64,000 bases of DNA from Bacteroidota bacterium (GTDB lineage: Bacteria; Bacteroidota; Bacteroidia; Bacteroidales; Paludibacteraceae). Where the stretch lies: positions 1-64,000 of the forward strand of contig JAFNAS010000007.1 of the NCBI GenBank assembly GCA_017860295.1, read 5' to 3'. The notes below the pieces were generated by a model. It ran no database searches. It saw only the letters and a program-made list of their open reading frames with translations, and was not told the origin of the DNA. The translations under genes and the position numbers were made by a program. Position 1 is the first letter of the stretch. Each line of letters starts with the position of its first letter. Below are positions 15,498 to 26,900 of this stretch, piece by piece.

Positions 15498-18459
15498 TGC
15501 TATCGACGTATTTCTTTGTGGCGGCATCCTGATCTCCGGTTGGTTCTGCTAGATTGATGATCTTGTAATTGTTCGATCCGGTTCCCATCGATACATTCGC
15601 TTCTGCATCACCGAAGCCACTAATAGAGATTGAGCTTTTGGGGGTGGAGACGGCCTTCCCGGATGCATCTCCTACAAACATATTTCCTTTAGCAAGAGTC
15701 AGTACTGTACTTATACCGGAAATTGCGTTGTCGACATATGTTTTTGTGGCGGCATTTTGAGCGTAAAGAGGATCTGCTAAATTGACCAATCGATATCCTC
15801 CCATGTTTACTGTATCTTTTGCGGCTCCGAACCCACTGAGAGAAATGCTACTTTTTGCCGTAGACGTTGCTATATTGGACGCATTCCCAACATACAATTG
15901 ACCATTATACAATTTATTGTCCACTGGCATCCAGGCAGATCCGTTGTAAACATAGAAAGTACTGTCGGTAGTATTGTAATAAGTACTTCCGGCGGTAGGA
16001 GAGGTTGGTTCGGTAGTGGTTGTAGACCCGGCTTTGCTATCTACATATTTTTTGGTTGCAGCATCCTGATCTGCTGTTGGATCCACTAAATCAGTTATCT
16101 TGTTGTTTCCTAATGAAATATCTGCATTAGCAGTTCCAAAACTGCTTACAGGCACACTATTTATTGCGGTGGCTTCTGCTTTACCTGATGCATTTCCAAC
16201 TAGAATATAATTCTGAGAAAGAGAAATGGAACCTGGATTAGCAACGGTATTATCTACATAATTTTTTGTAGCTGCATCTTGTGCATACAAAGGGTCAGAC
16301 AAATAATTAATATTATATTGAGTAGTGGAATTCCCCATTGCAACATTTGCAGTGGCAGCTCCGAAGTCACTTAGAGGTACCGATGCTTTATTTATACTAG
16401 CTGCTTTCCCTGCTGCATTTCCAACAAAGATGTAATTTAACGGGAGAGCAAGACTCGAAGAAGGACTTGCCAATTGAGTCTCTAAATAATTTTTAGTCAC
16501 AGCATCTTGAGCCGAAACCGGATCAGCTACTCCGGTTAATTTATAGCCACCTAATGCAACGTCAGATGTCGCAGCTCCGAATCCACTAAGCGGTATGGAA
16601 CTCTTTGCCACATCGGCTGCCTTTCCGCTTGTATTACCTACTAAAAGGTCTCCGGAAGTGAGGTTGATACTTGCTGGATCTATAGTTTTCGTGTCTACAT
16701 AATTCTTTGTCGCTGCGTCTTGAGCCGAGACTGGATCAGCTACTCCAGTCAACTTATATCCTCCTAGTGCCACATCGGCTGCTGCAGCTCCGAATCCACT
16801 CAGTAGAATAGAGCTTTTAGCAGTAGCGGCAGCGACTCCAACAGTATTACCTACTAGAAGATAGTTTTGAGTTAGTAAAATGTTGCTCGGACTTATATTA
16901 TGATTATCTACATAGTATTTAGTTGCGGCATCTTGATTTGATGTCGGATTTGCTACATTGGTAATTCTGTAATTGGTAGTGCCATCACCCATTGATATTG
17001 CCGCTGTCGCATTGCCAAATCCACTAAGCGGAATTGAACTTTTTGCAACAGCGGCTGCCTTGCCCGAAGTATTTCCTACGAAAAGATTACCAGAGGGAAG
17101 AGCCAGTAAGGTTGCTGGGCTAGAGAAAAGGGCATCTACATAATTTTTAGTTGCAGCATCTTGAGCGGAAGTCGGATTGGACAGATAGGTGATTTTGTAA
17201 TTTGTGGTTCCATTGCCCAGAGCAATATTATCGGTAGGTATTCCAAACCCGCTAAGCGGAATGTTGGATTTATCAAGTTTAGAATCGGTTACAGCCGCAT
17301 TTTGGATGGTGATCTTACCACTGGAAGATATGGTAACATCTCCCGAGACGGCAACAGCTGTTGCTATGTTTGATGAGTTTCCTACATAAATTTTGCCACT
17401 GGCAAGTGTATTGTCAATAGCATTCCAATCTGTTCCATTATATACATATAATCTTGAATCGGAAGTATTAAAAAACAATGTGCCTACTTTGATGTGATCG
17501 TTTGTTACATCAGGATTGACTATGCCACTGGGTGTCGATCCATTAATTGACACCTGTATCCACCGGGCAAAGGCATCATAAACGTAGAGGATATTATTGT
17601 CTGTGTCAAAATAAAAGTCTCCCGGATTGCCACTTGTAGGCATATCAGAAGAGGTTCCACTCGGTACTGTTGCACTACTGATACAGACCCAGTTTCCTGC
17701 AGCATCATACATATATAATTTTTGCTCCGTAGTATTATAGAATACATCTCCGTAAGTATTTGTGCTGGGAAGTGAGTCTACCGAACTTACTGTTTGCCAA
17801 GAGCTTCCGTCGTAATAATAATATTCACTGGTAAAAAGATTGAAAGCGACATCACCTGCTGTTCCTGGATCTGAGGGCATAGCAAATACAGAAGTGTAAG
17901 TGGTTACCTTGGTCCAGCTTGAGCCGCTTAAAATATAGGGAGATTCATTATAAAGAACGACTGCTCCTGAACTATATGATGATGTTGGTAATGAGATCCC
18001 TGAAGAGTAACTACGCATATTTGCATCTACAGAGATTGTGGTTGTATTCAATGCGGCCGTAAGGACTGGAGTCGGAGTATCATTGGTTATCAGAGGAAAC
18101 CCACTTCTGGTTGGTTGATATATAATGCCAGTACCTCCTGTTGGAAAGTTTGCTCCGGATGGATCTGTTGATATAGTATTGATTGTTGATCCTACTACAC
18201 TAATGATGGTAGTTATAGTGTATGCATTCCCCTTAGGGTCAATAATAATATCTCCTACGGCTACGTCCGATGCTGAATATACATTATTCCCATCCGAAAA
18301 CTGTCCGTCAATTTCGTATTCATTAGCCGTAGACTGAGCTATAATAGAACCGATATTGAATTGTCCGTTGAATTGACTCTTAGTTTGCGCATTGGCGTTG
18401 AGGTAGCTGTAGCAAATAAGAATAAGAATGAAACTATATACTTTGTAAAAATGTTTCAT
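15400..18459 (-). CDS. Secreted phage-tail-fibre-like repeat protein (N-terminal portion of broken gene)
   Basis: It begins with a signal peptide (MKHFYKVYSFILILIC..., cleavage near NANAQ). Residues about 195-365 hold four beta-hairpin modules of the form GD.FYNT....LYVY.G..W. From about 370 onward there are eight repeats of roughly 70 residues, each with PLSGFG, a DVALGGYKLTGVADP-like strand, AQDAATKNYVD and LFVGNTSGKA. The QDAATK.YVD signature is common in phage tail fibres, but the signal peptide and neighbours argue for a cell-surface protein. The last 26 residues (after YVDSK) are out of frame. The S74 chaperone that should end this protein lies in another frame at 14294-15322. The start is 5 nt after the stop of the gene at 18465. 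Confidence 0.75.
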   Translation of the reverse strand: MKHFYKVYSFILILICYSYLNANAQTKSQFNGQFNIGSIIAQSTANEYEIDGQFSDGNNVYSASDVAVGDIIIDPKGNAYTITTIISVVGSTINTISTDPSGANFPTGGTGIIYQPTRSGFPLITNDTPTPVLTAALNTTTISVDANMRSYSSGISLPTSSYSSGAVVLYNESPYILSGSSWTKVTTYTSVFAMPSDPGTAGDVAFNLFTSEYYYYDGSSWQTVSSVDSLPSTNTYGDVFYNTTEQKLYMYDAAGNWVCISSATVPSGTSSDMPTSGNPGDFYFDTDNNILYVYDAFARWIQVSINGSTPSGIVNPDVTNDHIKVGTLFFNTSDSRLYVYNGTDWNAIDNTLASGKIYVGNSSNIATAVAVSGDVTISSSGKITIQNAAVTDSKLDKSNIPLSGFGIPTDNIALGNGTTNYKITYLSNPTSAQDAATKNYVDALFSSPATLLALPSGNLFVGNTSGKAAAVAKSSIPLSGFGNATAAISMGDGTTNYRITNVANPTSNQDAATKYYVDNHNISPSNILLTQNYLLVGNTVGVAAATAKSSILLSGFGAAAADVALGGYKLTGVADPVSAQDAATKNYVDTKTIDPASINLTSGDLLVGNTSGKAADVAKSSIPLSGFGAATSDVALGGYKLTGVADPVSAQDAVTKNYLETQLASPSSSLALPLNYIFVGNAAGKAASINKASVPLSDFGAATANVAMGNSTTQYNINYLSDPLYAQDAATKNYVDNTVANPGSISLSQNYILVGNASGKAEATAINSVPVSSFGTANADISLGNNKITDLVDPTADQDAATKKYVDSKAGSTTTTEPTSPTAGSTYYNTTDSTFYVYNGSAWMPVDNKLYNGQLYVGNASNIATSTAKSSISLSGFGAAKDTVNMGGYRLVNLADPLYAQNAATKTYVDNAISGISTVLTLAKGNMFVGDASGKAVSTPKSSISISGFGDAEANVSMGTGSNNYKIINLAEPTGDQDAATKKYVDSKTDLSYRRKYLLQHHRQYFLCLQRICLGTGRQ

Positions 18460-18464
18460 GACTA

Positions 18465-21400
18465 TTAAAATTGAAAGATGATATTATAGCCATAAGTATT
18501 GGTCTTCTGTGCTGATATTCCTTGTATGAAAAGAGTGAGCACTCCATTTGCTCGAGAGTAAACATACATTGAATAGCTTCCGGATGACATTGGCACGCAA
18601 TAGTCCATTCCAGTAGCATAGGGATCTGCGGCACTTTTTACAACAAACATACCTGTAGGATAAACCATATCGGTTGCTGAATTATTAACATCTCCATTCT
18701 GATCAGTAATAACTACATAAAGATAAGTGGCAGAGGTACCAACTTCAGCCGCACTCGTATTAATTCGTAAATAATTTAGTCTTACCCCAGCAGGAACCGT
18801 TACATAGAAGTAGATTGATCCCGTTGTATGTGAATATGTGATACCAGTTCCTGTTGCTTTTACATAACAGCTTGTATTGTCACTGGGATGATAATATACA
18901 AGAGAGCTACCGCTTCCAGTAGAAGGTGTTTGCCACGATGCAGTTGAAGTGGATGTCGCCGTTAGTACTTGCCCGGTAGTTGGCGTGTTGCTAACAGTAG
19001 GATAGGAATCCAGCTTCGATTTATCTGTGGGAATCATTAACCCCGAAACAGATGAAGATGCAACAGGAATGGTTGCGCTGCTACTACCATTGGTTATGCT
19101 TACAGATCCAGTTCCGGTTGTTCCTGTGTAGGTTAACCCAGGTTGCACCCAACTTGCAGTACTACTTGAGCTATCGTATGTGAGTGCTTGTCCGGTAGTG
19201 GTAGGTGATCCACTAATAGTAGGAATGTTGAGTAGTTTGGCATGATCCGTTTGTACCATTAAACCGGCAACATCAGACGTATTAGCTGTGGTTAGTACAG
19301 GTATATATGTTGTATAATTAGTGCTACCGGAGATAGTAAGAGCCGCAGTCGTTCCTGAAGAATATGCATAACTAAAGCCGGTAACACCACTGCTACTTGA
19401 TGAAATAGCTTGCCAGCTTCCATCTCCTCTTAGGTAGGTGGAAGAGCTTGCAGTACCGGATGCATTAATTGCCGAAACAGGGATAGTGGCGGCTCCATAT
19501 CTTGCAGTTGGAATTGTTCCCGAAGACAAATTTGTTGCATTTAAATTTCCGGAAAAAGAAGTAGCTGTTAACGTCCCTGTCGAAGGAGTAAAATATAAAT
19601 TACTTGAGGAAACTTTGAGGGGTAGGTTTCCTGTATTAGCAGTAACCCATGTTGGGAATACTGATGCCGTGGTAGTTATGTCGTTTGTAATCGTGGAGTT
19701 AGTACTATTTGTTGCTGTGGTAGCTGTTGCAGCATTCCCAGTTGTACTCTGAGTTAATGTTGTGGGAAGATCTGCTGTTGTGAGAGCTCTAAATACAGGG
19801 GTTCCACTTGATGCTGTTGGTGCAGCAAAGACATAACCTTGTGTTTGAGATGCTAACGTTGCAGTCAGAGTTCCAGCGCTTGTTACAGGAGAGTTTGTAA
19901 TTGTAAAGATTGAGGGTAAGCTTAATCCTACAGAAGTGACAGTCCCGGTTCCAACCGATGCCCATGAAAGATTATTGGATCCATCGGTTTTAAGCACTTT
20001 TCCTCCATTATCTGTTTGAGAAGGAAGTAGATTGGTAATTGCTTCTGTGGCAGTACTTGCTCCAGTTCCTCCATATGCGATAGGGATTACTGATCCATTC
20101 CAGATGCCACTGGTGATGGTTCCTAATGTTGTTATATTGCTGGATCCTGTCCATGTTGATAAAGCTGTGTTTTCTACATTCCCCAGTCCGATCATACTGG
20201 GAATAGCAGTAGCTGTTATGGCAGATGGAGAGGCTGTGGTGCTGCCATTATTCCCTAAAATAGTACCGGCTGCTATGGTTGCCAACTTTGAATAAGCAAT
20301 TCCTCCTGTAGTAATTCCCAGTGTAACTGCTCCGGAAGTAACTGTACCTCCCGATAGTCCGTCATTTGTAGCGACAGATGTAATCGTACCGGTATTGGTT
20401 GCAGATAAAGTTCCATCAGTTGTAACAGAAAGTCCGGTTCCTACCTTAATTCCCCCCAGTGAGCTCGAGGTGGCCGCCGTTAATGCCGATAAGCCATCTA
20501 ATTTTGTTTTGTCGGTAGGCAACATAAGGCTGGCAACGGAAGTGGATCCGGCTGGAATCGTGGCACTGGTTCCGGTGCTACTAGTGACTGTTCCATTGGT
20601 TGCACTTGAGGTATACCCTAAATTGGTAGCAGTAGAACTACCCCATGCAAATCCGCCTGTCCCATCCGAGGTTAGAACTTGCCCAGAGGTTCCGGTCGTG
20701 GAAATATTTTTTAGTTTCGCTGTGGTAACACTCTGACTCGCTAGGTCAGCTGATGCAATAGTTGCATCAACTATCTTGGCTGACGTGATTGTATTATCTG
20801 CTATTGTTGTAGCAATGGATGTTGTTTTCGTTGCTCCTGTCCCGGTGACATCTCCTGTCAGCGTAATTTGCTGATCTCCGGTGTTGCTTCCCGATACGGT
20901 AGAACCACTGGCTATATTCGATCCTGAAATTGCGCCTGTTGACGTAACGGAGGTGGCGGTAATTGCTCCTCCACTGATTGTTCCGGTGGTTGTTATGGAT
21001 GTTGGGGTGATATCTCCTAATGAAAGCGTAATTACCGGAGTAGTTGTAGCATCAGCAACGGATGCTATGATACCTGAATTGCCGGTTGCCGATACTGATG
21101 TTACGGTACCTCCTCCGCTAACAGCCTGCCATGTTGGTGAACCACTTACGATGGTTAGCACGTACCCATCCGAAGCAGATGTAAATGACGGTACTTTCGC
21201 ATCGATGTATGTTTTTACAGCTTTTACACTTGGATAGTAGGTATCGGAGTTGGATGATAGAGTTCCATCCGTATTTTTGTTCGATTTATCTTCTTTGTTT
21301 GTCCCCAAAGCCACAACGGTGGAGTTGGCACTAACCCGTGCATCTGTGTAGTATAAATTAGTAGTTCCTTCTGTAACCTGATCAGATTTATAATCGCCGC

Positions 21401-23945
21401 TTGTTGCAACCACACTACCAACACGACCAAATACGGAACTTACGGTATTGTGGTTGCTTACCTTGCTCCAGCTTGTACCATCCGAGATAATCCAGTCGCC
21501 GGTCAGATATGATTCTGAATTATAGGTTCCATCAGCAGATGCGACATAATAATATCCTTTATTGCTGGAAGAGGCAGTAGCAATAGTAGTAGTCCCCGGG
21601 ACGAATGTCCCCATGTAAGTTACAGCACCCACCAAAGAACTGGGCAAATATTTGGTATCGATTGTCCCGGTCGAATTTAGAGGTACAACGCCACTGTTTG
21701 CCCCTTTTGATGATAACGGAACAAAGTAAGTGTCGACATAGTTTTTTGTAGCTGCATCTTGCGCTAAAGTCGGATCTTTAACATTGTTGATATATTGAGA
21801 ACCCATGTCAACAGCTGCAGTGGCAGCTCCGAATCCGCTAATAGGGACATCAGCCTTGTCTGTGGCTGCCGCTTTCCCAGATGAATTCCCGACAAAGAGT
21901 TGTCCGCTTCCCAATGAAAGGCTGGAGGGATCAGCCGATACTCCAGACGAGATGTCTAACCAAGAAAAGGTGCCGTTTCCATTAGATTTCAGAACATAGC
22001 CGGCAGTCCCATTATCGAGGGCTGTACTGCTACTTCCTTTAAGATTGGTGGCACCAATGGCATTTGTAGCGATAGCTAGGGTAGCATCTCCGGAAGTTGC
22101 TCCACCGGTAAGCCCATCTCCAGCAATTACACTAGTAATATCTCCAATGCCAGTTACACTGTTACCATTTGTGCCTGAAATAGTCAAAGTACTTCCTGAC
22201 AAACTTAGCGTTTGATCTCCGGTATTTGTTCCGGAAGTTTTATCTAGGGTGGCTAATTGTGTATCAGTGACATAATTTTTGTCGGAGGAAGCTGCTATAT
22301 CGGCGGTGGTAGCATCGGCTCCAGCTGTTACCAGCCCTTTGGAGTCATAGGTGATCTTTGTTTTAGTTGCTGCAGTAATAGGACTGTTGGCCGTTACTTT
22401 TGTTGTAATATCTGTGGTATTGGTGGTTACTTGGCTTGCAATACTTTCAAGAGCAGATTGTACAGTTGTTCCGGTAACACCGGAAATCGTATTGATAGCA
22501 ACGGTACTGGCAGTTTGGTCTCCGGTATTTGTTCCCGATATTGATGCATTATCAGTTACGGTTAGTGTCTTGGGAGTCGTTCCTCCGGCAATTGAAAATC
22601 CGGTTGCATTGCTGGTTAGGGTTAATCCGTTAATACTACTTATTCCGGTCAACGTTGTAGGAATATTGGACATGGGAAGTGTACCTGTAACCTTTGTAGT
22701 CAGATCAATGGTGCCGTCTTTAATCATGGAATTGGTTATTTTACCGGATCCAATTGTTAATGTTGGAGTTAATGATGTTGTTCCTGTTGCAGACCCCGTT
22801 ACATCTCCTGTTGCAGACGGAGTAAAATTGATTGTTTGAGCTGTAGCAGATGAAAGAGATATATTAATCCAACTGCTGCCATTCCATTGTAAAATATCTC
22901 CGTTAGTTTTTGAAGTGACCGATACATTTGATAACCCATCTAAGGTATGGTTATGTGTCGAAGATGCCGCATCGGTGATACCGTACCCCGCCAGCGTCGT
23001 AGGGTTGGTTCCGGCTGTTACGCGTCCCTTGGCATCGACAGTAACCGATTTATAAGTTCCAGCCGTTACACCAGTGGTACTTAGTGATGTGGCTAACGAA
23101 CCGGCCGTTGTAGTCACATCTCCGGTTAGTGCTGGAAAACGTGCCGCTGCCAGAATCCCGGTTGCATTGGTTCCGGATAGATTGATTGATAGAGCTTTTA
23201 ATGTTTGGCCGGTTAATGAAAGGTAATTTTCGCCGGAGGAATCTAATGTAACTCCTACAGAAACCCATGCCGTCCCATTAAAAATTTTCAAAATACTTTG
23301 TGTAGCATCGGAATTAGTCAGATAGTATAAGTCACCGATGTTGGCATCGGTAGTAGCTGGTAGAGTAGTTCCATTGGGAGTAGATGTTACAGGTACCCAC
23401 TCATCATCCTTATAATAATAAAGGCTTTGAGTCGTCGTATTGTAAAATATATCTCCGGCAGAAGGAGATGTTGGGAAAGTACTTCCACTGGGAGTTTTTA
23501 CATCGTTTTGATTTGCGATACGAATCCACTCACCATTTGTAATATCTGTCGTATAGGATGTATTTGTACCGGCATTTGGATTACTAAAATAGTAATACCC
23601 CGGAGTAACACTGGTTGATTTAACTCCTTGTGTTGATGGAGTTGTGCCTGTTGCAATATTATATACGATCATTCCATCAAAAGCAGAAGGAAATGTGAAT
23701 CCATCAAGTAACCCTGTACTAAAAGTAAAGGAAGTTAAATCTGTTCTTGGAAATACAAGCCCTTTACCTGAGTTGGATGGATCTATACTTAAATCAAAAT
23801 TACTGGAAGCATCGAAAAAAGGGTTCTCTGCCGTGATATTTGCAGTGACTGTTCCATTCGTGAATACCTGTGAGAAGGTGTAACTGTAAAATAGTGTCAG
23901 TAGAAAGAACAATCCTACTTTCTTTGTATTTAGTAATTGTAACAT
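18465..23945 (-). CDS. Large secreted tail-fibre-like repeat protein (1,826 aa)
   Basis: A signal peptide (KKVGLFFLLTLFYSYTFSQ) is followed by an N-terminal part with hairpin modules (GDIFYNTTTQSLYYYKDDEW). A very long Ser/Thr/Gly/Ala-rich fibre comes next, with recurring SGTNTGDQ, TLAGYGITDA, VTVDAKGRVTAG, LTGDVTGTG and SVKAVKTYIDAKV motifs that are typical of phage and bacterial fibre proteins. One AQDAATKNYVD repeat lies mid-protein, linking it to the next gene. The last 140 residues form a different, aromatic-rich domain with two cysteines (SCYVKATG, DYCVPMSSG), perhaps a tip domain. No enzyme motif or T9SS tail was seen. It is 14 nt from the upstream gene and 5 nt from the downstream one, so almost certainly co-transcribed. 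Confidence 0.8.
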   Translation of the reverse strand: MLQLLNTKKVGLFFLLTLFYSYTFSQVFTNGTVTANITAENPFFDASSNFDLSIDPSNSGKGLVFPRTDLTSFTFSTGLLDGFTFPSAFDGMIVYNIATGTTPSTQGVKSTSVTPGYYYFSNPNAGTNTSYTTDITNGEWIRIANQNDVKTPSGSTFPTSPSAGDIFYNTTTQSLYYYKDDEWVPVTSTPNGTTLPATTDANIGDLYYLTNSDATQSILKIFNGTAWVSVGVTLDSSGENYLSLTGQTLKALSINLSGTNATGILAAARFPALTGDVTTTAGSLATSLSTTGVTAGTYKSVTVDAKGRVTAGTNPTTLAGYGITDAASSTHNHTLDGLSNVSVTSKTNGDILQWNGSSWINISLSSATAQTINFTPSATGDVTGSATGTTSLTPTLTIGSGKITNSMIKDGTIDLTTKVTGTLPMSNIPTTLTGISSINGLTLTSNATGFSIAGGTTPKTLTVTDNASISGTNTGDQTASTVAINTISGVTGTTVQSALESIASQVTTNTTDITTKVTANSPITAATKTKITYDSKGLVTAGADATTADIAASSDKNYVTDTQLATLDKTSGTNTGDQTLSLSGSTLTISGTNGNSVTGIGDITSVIAGDGLTGGATSGDATLAIATNAIGATNLKGSSSTALDNGTAGYVLKSNGNGTFSWLDISSGVSADPSSLSLGSGQLFVGNSSGKAAATDKADVPISGFGAATAAVDMGSQYINNVKDPTLAQDAATKNYVDTYFVPLSSKGANSGVVPLNSTGTIDTKYLPSSLVGAVTYMGTFVPGTTTIATASSSNKGYYYVASADGTYNSESYLTGDWIISDGTSWSKVSNHNTVSSVFGRVGSVVATSGDYKSDQVTEGTTNLYYTDARVSANSTVVALGTNKEDKSNKNTDGTLSSNSDTYYPSVKAVKTYIDAKVPSFTSASDGYVLTIVSGSPTWQAVSGGGTVTSVSATGNSGIIASVADATTTPVITLSLGDITPTSITTTGTISGGAITATSVTSTGAISGSNIASGSTVSGSNTGDQQITLTGDVTGTGATKTTSIATTIADNTITSAKIVDATIASADLASQSVTTAKLKNISTTGTSGQVLTSDGTGGFAWGSSTATNLGYTSSATNGTVTSSTGTSATIPAGSTSVASLMLPTDKTKLDGLSALTAATSSSLGGIKVGTGLSVTTDGTLSATNTGTITSVATNDGLSGGTVTSGAVTLGITTGGIAYSKLATIAAGTILGNNGSTTASPSAITATAIPSMIGLGNVENTALSTWTGSSNITTLGTITSGIWNGSVIPIAYGGTGASTATEAITNLLPSQTDNGGKVLKTDGSNNLSWASVGTGTVTSVGLSLPSIFTITNSPVTSAGTLTATLASQTQGYVFAAPTASSGTPVFRALTTADLPTTLTQSTTGNAATATTATNSTNSTITNDITTTASVFPTWVTANTGNLPLKVSSSNLYFTPSTGTLTATSFSGNLNATNLSSGTIPTARYGAATIPVSAINASGTASSSTYLRGDGSWQAISSSSSGVTGFSYAYSSGTTAALTISGSTNYTTYIPVLTTANTSDVAGLMVQTDHAKLLNIPTISGSPTTTGQALTYDSSSSTASWVQPGLTYTGTTGTGSVSITNGSSSATIPVASSSVSGLMIPTDKSKLDSYPTVSNTPTTGQVLTATSTSTASWQTPSTGSGSSLVYYHPSDNTSCYVKATGTGITYSHTTGSIYFYVTVPAGVRLNYLRINTSAAEVGTSATYLYVVITDQNGDVNNSATDMVYPTGMFVVKSAADPYATGMDYCVPMSSGSYSMYVYSRANGVLTLFIQGISAQKTNTYGYNIIFQF

Positions 23946-23959
23946 ATTCTTTTCTCGTT

Positions 23960-26900
23960 TTATGCACCTGCAATTAGATACCAGTTTGTCCCGTCAGATA
24001 TTAACATCTGTCCTCTCGAAGCAGCAATGGATGTATTGTTGACAGGAGGATAAGTGATGTATGTATACGTGCCAGATGTTCCAGCTTGCACACTGTTATT
24101 TCTTATAATAAGAATACGACCGGAACATGTTGATGGATCTGGCAGTGTGATGTTTCCTGCGCCGGAGATTTGTATATTAATAATATAGTCGTCTGTATTT
24201 ACTGAGAAACCTGCAAAGGTGCCAGTGTATGTCCTAACTTTTGCATAGACAGCACCTTTGATTTGAATTGTGCCATCAAAGATGGTATTTCCTGTTGTTC
24301 CCGATGATCCTGTATTGCTAAAAGTTAGCGTATTAACTCCTTGGTTGATGATTGTAGCTGCGGTTAAAGTTCCTCCTAGAGCGACATTACTTGAAGTAGC
24401 AGTTAAACCGTTACTGGCGGTTGTAATGCCACTACCTCCAGAACCATTCGCGGCAGCCGTAATGCGGCCCTGAGCATCAACGGTAATATTAGCAGATGTA
24501 TAAGACCCTGCAGTAACGGCCGTACTGGCTAATGCTATTGTTGGATTCCCAGAGACTCCATCTCCGTTAGTAACAGTAATTCCGGTGCCTCCTGTGATTG
24601 TACGGGCAGTAGCAGTTCCGGATCCGGTTCGTGCCAGAATACCGGTAGTAGATACTCCTGCTAAAGCTGTTAGGTCTGCATCTGCTGCTTGTGCCCCTAA
24701 TGCTGTCAAGGCTGCGGTTGCAGTAGCAGCTCCTGTACCCCCATTGGCTACAGCTAGCGTTCCACTTAAGGTTAGTGTTCCCGAACTTGTGATAGGACCG
24801 CCGCTAAACGAGAGGCCGGTAGTTCCTCCACTTGCAGCAACGGAAGTCACGCCGCCACCTGTACTTGCCTGCCAGGTTGGTGTACTGCCATTCCAGGTCA
24901 GAACGTATCCTGTGGTAGATGGATTGGAGATTGTGGTAGTTGTATTTGCCGCAGATTGATAAAGAATGCCGGTGGTTGATACACCAACATTCGTTGCAAT
25001 TGCAGCGGTGCCAGAAGGTAATAAATAGTCTGTGCCGGCAGTGGCAGCGGTAATCGCTCCTGTAGTGGCATCTCCTTTTAACAAGCCAGTAACCGTGGTT
25101 CCTAAAGTAATTGCCGGAACTGTGGCTGATGTGGCAGAGCCTTTAAAACCATTGGCTGTTAATACTGATACTCCGGTGACAGTTCCACTACCGCCAGAAG
25201 ATACAATGCTGGAGATTTCGCTTTGTAAATTTTCTAATGCCGTTTGAACAGTGGTCGCTGTCGACGGTAATCCATTTTGCACAGTGACCGATACGGCAGA
25301 TGCCAGTGGTGATATCCATTCAGTAGCCGTCCCTGAACTGTTGACAGTTAAGAACTTATTTGCATCTGAAGTGGTAAATGAAGGAACTTTAGAATCAACA
25401 TATGTTTTAACAGCGGATACTGTAGGGTACAGCGTAGAAGAGGCCGTAGTGAGGGTTCCGTCATTGCTTTTATTTGCTTTATCCTCTTTTAGATCTAATG
25501 CAGTTTGTGTTGCAGTACTTATGGGCTTATTTAGATCACTGGTATTATCTACATTGCCAAGTCCTAAATCACTTTTAGTTAGCCCAATCATTGACTTTAG
25601 AGTTGTTGCCGTGATAGCCGTAGGTGTTGCCGTGGAACCTGAAGTATTACCAAGAACAGTGTTATTTGCAATACTGCTCATCCCGACGGTTACGGCACCG
25701 GAGGTTCCGCCTCCTGTTAGTCCAGCTGTTGTTACAACACCTGTAATTGTTCCACTTCCACTGGAGGAAACTTTAGAATCGACATATGTTTTAACGGCAT
25801 AGACCGAAGGAAATAGAGTAGTAGATGCCGAAGCAAGTGTTCCGTCATTGCTTTTATTTGCTTTATCTTCTTTGAGATCCAATGCGGTTTGCGTTGCAGT
25901 ACTTATGGGCTTACTAAGATCGCTGGTATTATCTACATTGCCTAAGCCTAAGTCACTCTTGGTAAGGCTGAGCATTGTTTTGAGTGCTGATGAGGTAATA
26001 GCCGTCGGAGCTGCTGTCGCTGTTGTATTGTTTCCTAAGATAGTACCCGAGGCAATGCTACTCAATGCTAATGTGACGTTTCCAGAACTTCCACCTCCTG
26101 TTAGACCCGTACCTGCCGAAACGCCTGTAATAGTTCCGCTTCCGCTTGAAGATCCGGTTGCAGAAAGAACGCCTCCTGTCAACGACAATCCGGTTCCTAT
26201 AGTTATTGCTTCGGGTACTCCACTACCGGTACTCGAACGCCCGATTAATGTACTAGTAGCAATATCAGCCATTTTAGCCAATGATACTGATTTGTCTGCG
26301 ATCTTGCTTGTCGTTACAGCTCCATCAGCAAGACCTAAAAGAGATCCGGAAATCCCCGATCCTGTTAAAGTTCCGTCGTGATAAACGGATGTGATGCCAC
26401 CTCCTGCTGCCGTAGTTATTTGTTGTTGTAATTGATAAAGGGCATCCTGAACGTTATCTGCATAAATTCCTGTAAGTTGAGGTGATAGAGCGATATATTT
26501 TGCGTACGGAGATTCAGGAATCCATGTTCCTCCGTTGAATCTGAGTATCTGTCCGCTTGCTGGGGCTGTTACAGAAACCGGTATATTTTGTATTTGGGTA
26601 ACTTTCGTTGAGGCATAAGTGCCTGTTACATCTCCAGTTAAAGTTTCTGTTACTGGACCCCAGTAAAGGCCATTGAATCTCAATGCTTGCCCTGCTAGCG
26701 GGACTGTTGCCATTAGGATATTGCCTTGGATTTTTTCTATTTTAGTTACATTTCCGGTAGATGTTACATCTCCGGTAAGTGTGGAACCGGAGGACGTACT
26801 TCCCGAACTTGTACTAAGGTTATCTATCAATCCTTTTAATATCTTCCCTTGGTATGCAGAAAGAGCATCAGATGTAGAAGTGGATGTGAGGTTGTCTATT

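Noticed and set aside
15246-15527. Separate 93-codon gene or programmed frameshift
   Set aside because: It is the middle frame of the broken fibre gene. The gaps are 23- and 17-nt losses against other repeat copies, not a slippery site.
7080-18459. CRISPR-like periodic repeats
   Set aside because: Periods of about 300 bp and 210 bp are protein-coding domain repeats with diverged DNA; there are no short identical repeats with unique spacers and no cas genes.
25251-26381. Two plus-strand ORFs of 183 and 177 codons
   Set aside because: They lie antisense to the fibre gene 23960-27322 and reflect its low-complexity codons; no family or start signal.
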